A DNA stretch of 37,099 nucleotides from UBA7672 sp040398425 (GTDB lineage: Bacteria > Pseudomonadota > Alphaproteobacteria > Caulobacterales > Hyphomonadaceae), in contig JBBATZ010000043.1 in the NCBI GenBank assembly GCA_040398425.1, positions 1 through 37,099 on the forward strand. The letters are read 5' to 3'. Numbering within the stretch: position 1 is the first letter of the stretch; each line of letters begins with the position of its first letter. The notes beneath the pieces were generated by a model. That model was not told the origin of the DNA and searched no databases. It was given only the letters and a program-made list of their open reading frames with translations. Made by a program: the position numbers and the translations under genes. Below are positions 33,480 through 37,099 of this stretch, one piece after another.

Positions 33480-33665
33480 CTACTCGTCTGTCTTGGCTTT
33501 GAGGACCTGCTTGCCGCGATATTTGCCCGTCTTCGGGTCGACGTGGTGCGGACGGCGCAGTTCGCCCGATTCCTTGTCTTCCACGTAGGACGACAGCGGC
33601 AGGCGGTCGTGGCTGCGGCGCATACCGCGCTTGGACGGGCTTGTTTTACGCTTAGGGACGGCCAT
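33480..33665 (-). CDS. rpmF: Ribosomal protein bL32
   Basis: A 61-residue bL32 of the large ribosomal subunit. MAVPKRKTSPSKRGMRRSHD is the family signature, followed by YVEDKESGELRRPHHVDPKTGKYRG. The Cys pairs of zinc-binding bL32 are absent, as is usual for proteobacterial (C-minus) forms. ATG 33665 lies 6 nt after TGAGG; the open frame extending to 33815 is not coding. Divergent from the TPR/oxygenase gene and followed by its own terminator. Confidence 0.97.
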   Translation of the reverse strand: MAVPKRKTSPSKRGMRRSHDRLPLSSYVEDKESGELRRPHHVDPKTGKYRGKQVLKAKTDE

Positions 33666-33794
33666 GATTGCCTCAGAATAGCATACCTGCGGCGCAACTG
33701 GCCGCTCAAAGAAGCGAGTGGTTACGCGCAATCCTTTCATACCGCAAGTACGACTGATAACCCCTTGGGCCAGCACTTCCCGGAGTTCTGCAAC

Positions 33795-35201
33795 TTGAAC
33801 GAGAATGCGCGACAACTCATACGCTTAGGCCAGCAAGCCCAAGCCTCGGGACACCCCCTGCAGGCGGTTGGCCACTACCGTAAGGCGGTCGCAGCAGCCC
33901 CCGAAAGCGGCGTGGCAGAGCACAATCTGGCGAGCGCGCTCGGTGATTCCGGGTTGTGGGCGGATGCCGAGGTCCATACCACCCGCGCCCTCGGCAAAGG
34001 GGTGGACGCGCCGGAGACCTGGCTGATCCGCGGACGCGCGCTGCAGGCGCTCGACAGGGCCGACGAAGCAGAGCGGGCCTTCCGCGAAGCGCTGAAGCGC
34101 CGCCCCGCCTATGCCGACGCCCACCGCGATCTGGCGCAGCAGGTCTGGATGCTGACCGGCGACAGGGCAAAAATGCTCAAGGCGGTCGATGAGGCGCTGG
34201 CCAGGACGCCACAGGATATCGCGCTCTGGCTGGTCAAGGCTCAGTCGATGGAAACGGCAGGCGATGTCGCCGGCGCCTTTCATGAGCTCAGCGCGCTGTC
34301 ACGGAAGCAACCCGGTGACGCGCGGCTGTCGAACTTCGTTTCGCAGCTCGCGCTCAAGACCGGGCACGCGGCGGATGCGCTGGTGCTCGCGACCACCGCT
34401 GCGCGCGCCGCGCCATCGGAACCCGTTGTCCTCGTCACGCTGGCGGAGGCTCAGCTGGCCAACGGCTCCGCGACCGAGGCGCTGCAAACTGCCGACGCCG
34501 TGCTCACGCGACAGCCGACCAACCAGCATGCGATCGCCCTGAAAGCGACGGCGTGGCGCATCCTTGGCGACGCGCGGTTCCACGAACTCTATGACTATGC
34601 CTCCATGGTGTGCCCCTACGAACTGGACACGCCCAAGGGCTGGGGCAGCCTGTTCGCTTATGTCGATGACCTGCGCGAAGCGCTGAACGGCGTGCACCGC
34701 CACAAGGCGCACCCGTTCGCGCAGTCGCTGCGCCATGGCAGCCAGTCAATCAACATTCTGCACAATCCACTACCGCCGATGCGCGGCATTCGGGAAGCCC
34801 TGGACGGACCCATCCGGCGGCACATGGCGATGCTTGGGACGGGCGCCGATCCGCTGCGCGCACGCAATACGGGCGACTACGACTTTCAGGGCATGTGGTC
34901 GGTGCGACTGCATTCCGGCGGCTATCACATCGATCATGTGCATCCGCAGGGCTGGCTATCGTCCGCCTGCTATGTCGAGACAGTGCAATCCAACGGCAAG
35001 GAAGGCTGGATCGGCTTCGGCAAGCCGGGTTCACCGACCTCGCCCGCCCTTGAAGCGGAACACTTCGTCGAACCGAAGCCCGGCATGCTCGTGCTGTTCC
35101 CTTCATACATGTGGCACGGCACGATACCTTTCAGCGGCGACCAGACACGCATGACCTTTGCCTTCGATCTCGTGCCCAAGGCGCCTCTCAAGGCAGACTG
35201 A
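33795..35201 (+). CDS. TPR protein with C-terminal 2-oxoglutarate/Fe(II) oxygenase domain
   Basis: About 468 residues. The N-terminal two thirds are tetratricopeptide repeats (ending around residue 260), with repeats such as AQASGHPLQAVGHYRKAVAAAP. The C-terminal part is a 2OG-FeII_Oxy_5-like domain: YHIDHVHPQGWLSSACYVE (iron ligands among His378, Asp380, His381 and His383), then LVLFPSYMWHGTIPF (His441) and an Arg about ten residues later. It probably hydroxylates a protein or peptide bound by the repeats; the substrate is unknown. The frame is open from 33543, but that part is antisense to rpmF. I chose TTG 33795, 9 nt after CGGAG. Confidence 0.82.
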   Translation: MNENARQLIRLGQQAQASGHPLQAVGHYRKAVAAAPESGVAEHNLASALGDSGLWADAEVHTTRALGKGVDAPETWLIRGRALQALDRADEAERAFREALKRRPAYADAHRDLAQQVWMLTGDRAKMLKAVDEALARTPQDIALWLVKAQSMETAGDVAGAFHELSALSRKQPGDARLSNFVSQLALKTGHAADALVLATTAARAAPSEPVVLVTLAEAQLANGSATEALQTADAVLTRQPTNQHAIALKATAWRILGDARFHELYDYASMVCPYELDTPKGWGSLFAYVDDLREALNGVHRHKAHPFAQSLRHGSQSINILHNPLPPMRGIREALDGPIRRHMAMLGTGADPLRARNTGDYDFQGMWSVRLHSGGYHIDHVHPQGWLSSACYVETVQSNGKEGWIGFGKPGSPTSPALEAEHFVEPKPGMLVLFPSYMWHGTIPFSGDQTRMTFAFDLVPKAPLKAD

Positions 35202-35203
35202 CC

Positions 35204-35599
35204 TCAGCGCTTCATGTCATGCGCGATGCGACGGAGAAGATCGTCGGGGGCAGTTGGCTTGGAAAAGACCGGCACGTTGGGATGAGCCGCGCGTATGTCT
35301 GGCGGCACGCCCGCCCCGGTATGGGCGACGACGCCAGCTATCGCCGCAAGCGCATCAAGCATAGGTCCGATCGTACCGTCCGGCAGATCCACGTCGAGAA
35401 TGGCGCCGTCGCGCGGATCGTAGCTTATGAGTTCCAGAGCCTCGGCAATGGTAGCTGCGGGACCCACGGGAATGGCGCCCGCATCCTCGATCGCCATGAC
35501 AAGGTCAAGCGCGATGAAGGCTTCGTCCTCAACCACCAGAATGCGAGCGCCCTTCAGCGCGCCGGGCAAGTCCGAAACGGGGGAAGTCATAGGCACCAT
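35204..35599 (-). CDS. Stand-alone response-regulator receiver protein
   Basis: 131 residues, a single receiver domain without an output domain. The acidic pocket is Glu24-Asp25-Glu26 (VVEDEAF), the phosphoryl-accepting Asp69 is in AILDVDLPDG, the switch Thr94 is in VAHTG, and Lys114 is in VFSKPT. Stand-alone receivers next to HWE kinases often act as phosphate sinks or feedback partners. Start ATG 35599 is one base after the kinase stop (TGACATG); ATG 35590 is an alternative. Convergent with the TPR/oxygenase gene with 2 bp between their stops. Confidence 0.92.
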   Translation of the reverse strand: MVPMTSPVSDLPGALKGARILVVEDEAFIALDLVMAIEDAGAIPVGPAATIAEALELISYDPRDGAILDVDLPDGTIGPMLDALAAIAGVVAHTGAGVPPDIRAAHPNVPVFSKPTAPDDLLRRIAHDMKR

Positions 35600-35600
35600 G

Positions 35601-36881
35601 TCAGACCGCCAGCCGGCTCAATGAGGCATAGAGGGTAATCTCGACTCCTTCGGAATTCCACACATAAGCAATATCGCCGCCGAGCTGTCCGCGAGCGCTC
35701 ATCCGGGCGAGGCTTTCGCCGAACCCCTTGTGGCTGGGCGGGCCCGCGATGGCTGGCCCGTCACGTTTGATCCAGAGAAGCGTCAACGTGCCATCTGCGA
35801 CACGCGAGGCGATACTGAGCTTACCTCCGGACACCGAGAGCGAGCCGTACTTTACAGCATTGGTGGCCAATTCATGCAGCACGAGCGCAAGGCTGGTCGC
35901 CCCGGTGGGACCGGCAGGCGCGTCGGCGAGGTCGAGCACGACTTGACCGGAACCGTCCCAGACATGGGGCGCCAGGATGCGATCGATGAGGATTGCAACA
36001 GCGGCCTTTGTCAGCTGCTGGTTTTCCGACGTCACCTTCGGCCGGATCAACTCGTGTGCGCTTGCGAACGCACGAAGGCGGCCATTGAGACGCTCCGCCA
36101 TCGCCTTCATGGTGTCGGAAGTGCGCTCAGTCATGGTGATCATGCCGATCGCTACAGCGAAGACATTCTTCACGCGGTGATTGAGTTCACGCAGGACAAC
36201 GAGTCGATCTTCCTCCGCCTGACGGCGCTCCTCGATTTCGCGCTGGGCCTTGTCGTAGAGGCGCGAGTTGTCGATGCCTATAGCAGCCTGCGCTGTGATG
36301 CCGACGACCAACTGCTCATGCGAAGCATTGAAAATGTTGGGCTTGGGGTGGCCAAGCAGCAAGCCGCCCAGCACTTCTCCGGAGCGGGAAATCAGAGGCG
36401 CCGCGACATAGCTGCGGACCGGAAAGTGACCGTCCGGCATGCCCTTGAAAGGCGGATTGTGGCCATAGCGCGGGTCAGTCGTGATATCGTCGGCACGCAC
36501 GATCGCCGTGCCGTTGAATGTCGGCGCGAACACCTGCGTGTGTCGCGGCATAGGGAACACCTCGAAAGCCGCACGAGGCGCCCCCGAGATGGTATAAAGC
36601 TGGTAGGCTAGCCCATCGTCCGTCAGAACATTGTAGAAGAACGTCCCGGTGGCGGCGCCTGTGATCTCGACTGCCACATCGGTGACCATCTGCAGGAGGC
36701 GTTCGAGGTTCAGCTCCGAGGCGATACTCGCAGCCGTGCGATTCAGAATCTCGAGCAGGCGCTTCTGCTCTGACAGTGCATCCGTCGCCGTGTGCAACTC
36801 GCGAACGTCAATGTTGATGCCGAACCAGTGGGTGATCTCTCCACTCGCGTCTCGCAGAGGACGCGTTCGGGTCGGGAACAT
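35601..36881 (-). CDS. HWE-type sensor histidine kinase (PAS tail, GAF, kinase), 5' part interrupted
   Basis: 426 residues from ATG 36881. It starts in the second half of a PAS domain (TRPLRDASGEITHWFGINIDV), continues through a GAF domain (about 43-207), a short coiled coil, and an HWE kinase core. The phospho-accepting His235 is in LRELNHRVKN and the N-box is VLHELATNAVKYGSLS (334-349, Asn341). The WxE signature of HWE kinases reads W370-I-K372, so the Glu is replaced. Three codons before this ATG is an in-frame TAG, and the missing PAS half lies upstream in the same frame, so the ATG is probably not the original start. No membrane segment in the visible part. Co-transcribed with the receiver. 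Confidence 0.85.
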   Translation of the reverse strand: MFPTRTRPLRDASGEITHWFGINIDVRELHTATDALSEQKRLLEILNRTAASIASELNLERLLQMVTDVAVEITGAATGTFFYNVLTDDGLAYQLYTISGAPRAAFEVFPMPRHTQVFAPTFNGTAIVRADDITTDPRYGHNPPFKGMPDGHFPVRSYVAAPLISRSGEVLGGLLLGHPKPNIFNASHEQLVVGITAQAAIGIDNSRLYDKAQREIEERRQAEEDRLVVLRELNHRVKNVFAVAIGMITMTERTSDTMKAMAERLNGRLRAFASAHELIRPKVTSENQQLTKAAVAILIDRILAPHVWDGSGQVVLDLADAPAGPTGATSLALVLHELATNAVKYGSLSVSGGKLSIASRVADGTLTLLWIKRDGPAIAGPPSHKGFGESLARMSARGQLGGDIAYVWNSEGVEITLYASLSRLAV

Positions 36882-36887
36882 CCGGAA

Positions 36888-37099
36888 CTAGCCATCGACG
36901 CCCCGCAGCGGGAACGCCATCTCGGCCGGCTCGCCGGTCGCAAGGCACCGCGCCCATATCGCTTGCACCGTCGGCAGAATGGCCGGGTCGTGGATTACGC
37001 TCCAGTCGCTCTCGCCGATTGTTTCGGAGGTTGCGCCCGTGTAGTCGCGCCACCGCTTGTTGCCCCAGATGATGCGCCCGCGCGGATTTGCGACCTAGG
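36888..37099 (-). pseudogene. Upstream PAS-domain half of the HWE kinase, with two in-frame TAG codons
   Basis: In the kinase frame, 68 codons lie between TAG 37095-37097 and TAG 36888-36890. They read as a PAS domain: VANPRGRIIWGNKRWRDYTG, then IGESDWSVIHDPAILPTV, then LATGEPAEMAFPLRGVDG just before the second TAG. The match to the downstream FRMFPTRTRPLRD is seamless, with one residue missing at the TAG. The window ends two bases beyond the first TAG, so the N-terminus cannot be seen. This is either a decayed kinase, two base-call errors, or read-through. Confidence 0.65.

Noticed and set aside
33543..33794. N-terminal extension of the TPR/oxygenase protein
   Set aside because: This part is the reverse complement of rpmF and its upstream region and does not resemble TPR sequence.
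1..37099. TAG reassigned to an amino acid genome-wide
   Set aside because: About 17 intact genes, including groES, groEL, msrB and rpmF, end in TAG at the expected family length, so TAG is a working stop codon here. Only local read-through, mutation or error remains for the two interrupted genes.
37094..37099. Window ends sharing CTAGG (CTAGG at position 1, CCTAGG at the end) as a sign of a circular molecule or a mobile-element target site
   Set aside because: Five shared bases are too few, CCTAGG also occurs at 14879, and the flanking genes are ordinary chromosomal ones.
1..37099. CRISPR arrays, IS elements, integrases, prophage genes
   Set aside because: No regularly spaced repeats, no transposase or integrase motifs, and no terminal inverted repeats with target duplications were seen on either strand.

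Overview
This window is high-GC bacterial chromosome, densely packed with genes on both strands. Several features point to an alphaproteobacterium near Caulobacterales/Hyphomonadaceae. These are a TipF-like degenerate EAL protein, a SapC-family protein, an HWE-type histidine kinase with a stand-alone receiver, a short-form HisG with HisZ next to hisS, a CIRCE-controlled groESL operon, and several Cys-anchored lipoproteins. The assignment is inference from gene content; no rRNA or tRNA is present to place it. TAG is a common stop here: I count about 17 of roughly 37 genes ending in it.

Layout. 1-7.1 kb: a DUF6498 membrane protein, a squalene/phytoene-synthase-like protein, Fe superoxide dismutase, an EAL phosphodiesterase, a TauD-type dioxygenase coupled to an exported protein, a HAD phosphatase and tipF. 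7.1-7.5 kb: a gene-free stretch with two strong RNA hairpins. 7.5-15.7 kb: a membrane-anchored protein that looks like a metallo-beta-lactamase fold without its metal ligands, an FAH-family hydrolase, a lone DUF262-DUF1524 (GmrSD-type) gene, a serine-hydrolase lipoprotein with a small membrane protein, GlsB, an SDR, MsrB, an exported small protein cut by an in-frame TAG, and a hotdog thioesterase. 15.8-17.9 kb: groES-groEL behind a CIRCE element. 17.9-18.7 kb: about 830 bp without a gene, holding convergent terminators and two possible sRNAs. 18.7-22.1 kb: hisS-hisZ-hisG with overlapping starts. 22.1-31.3 kb: mostly envelope genes (lipoproteins, DsbD, SapC, a DUF885 peptidase, a vWA protein) and one small protein of unknown function. 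31.4-33.7 kb: cyclophilin, enolase, rpmF. 33.8-37.1 kb: a TPR/2-oxoglutarate oxygenase and a receiver/HWE-kinase pair whose PAS domain carries in-frame TAG codons.

The window is mainly core metabolism, proteostasis and envelope biology. I see no phage, IS element or CRISPR array. The signals most worth checking are the amber codons inside two otherwise coherent genes, the degenerate metallo-beta-lactamase-like protein, a TonB-box-like segment in the vWA lipoprotein, a hairpin that would cover the ribosome-binding site of the TauD gene, and the structured intergenic stretches at 7.4 and 18.2-18.6 kb.
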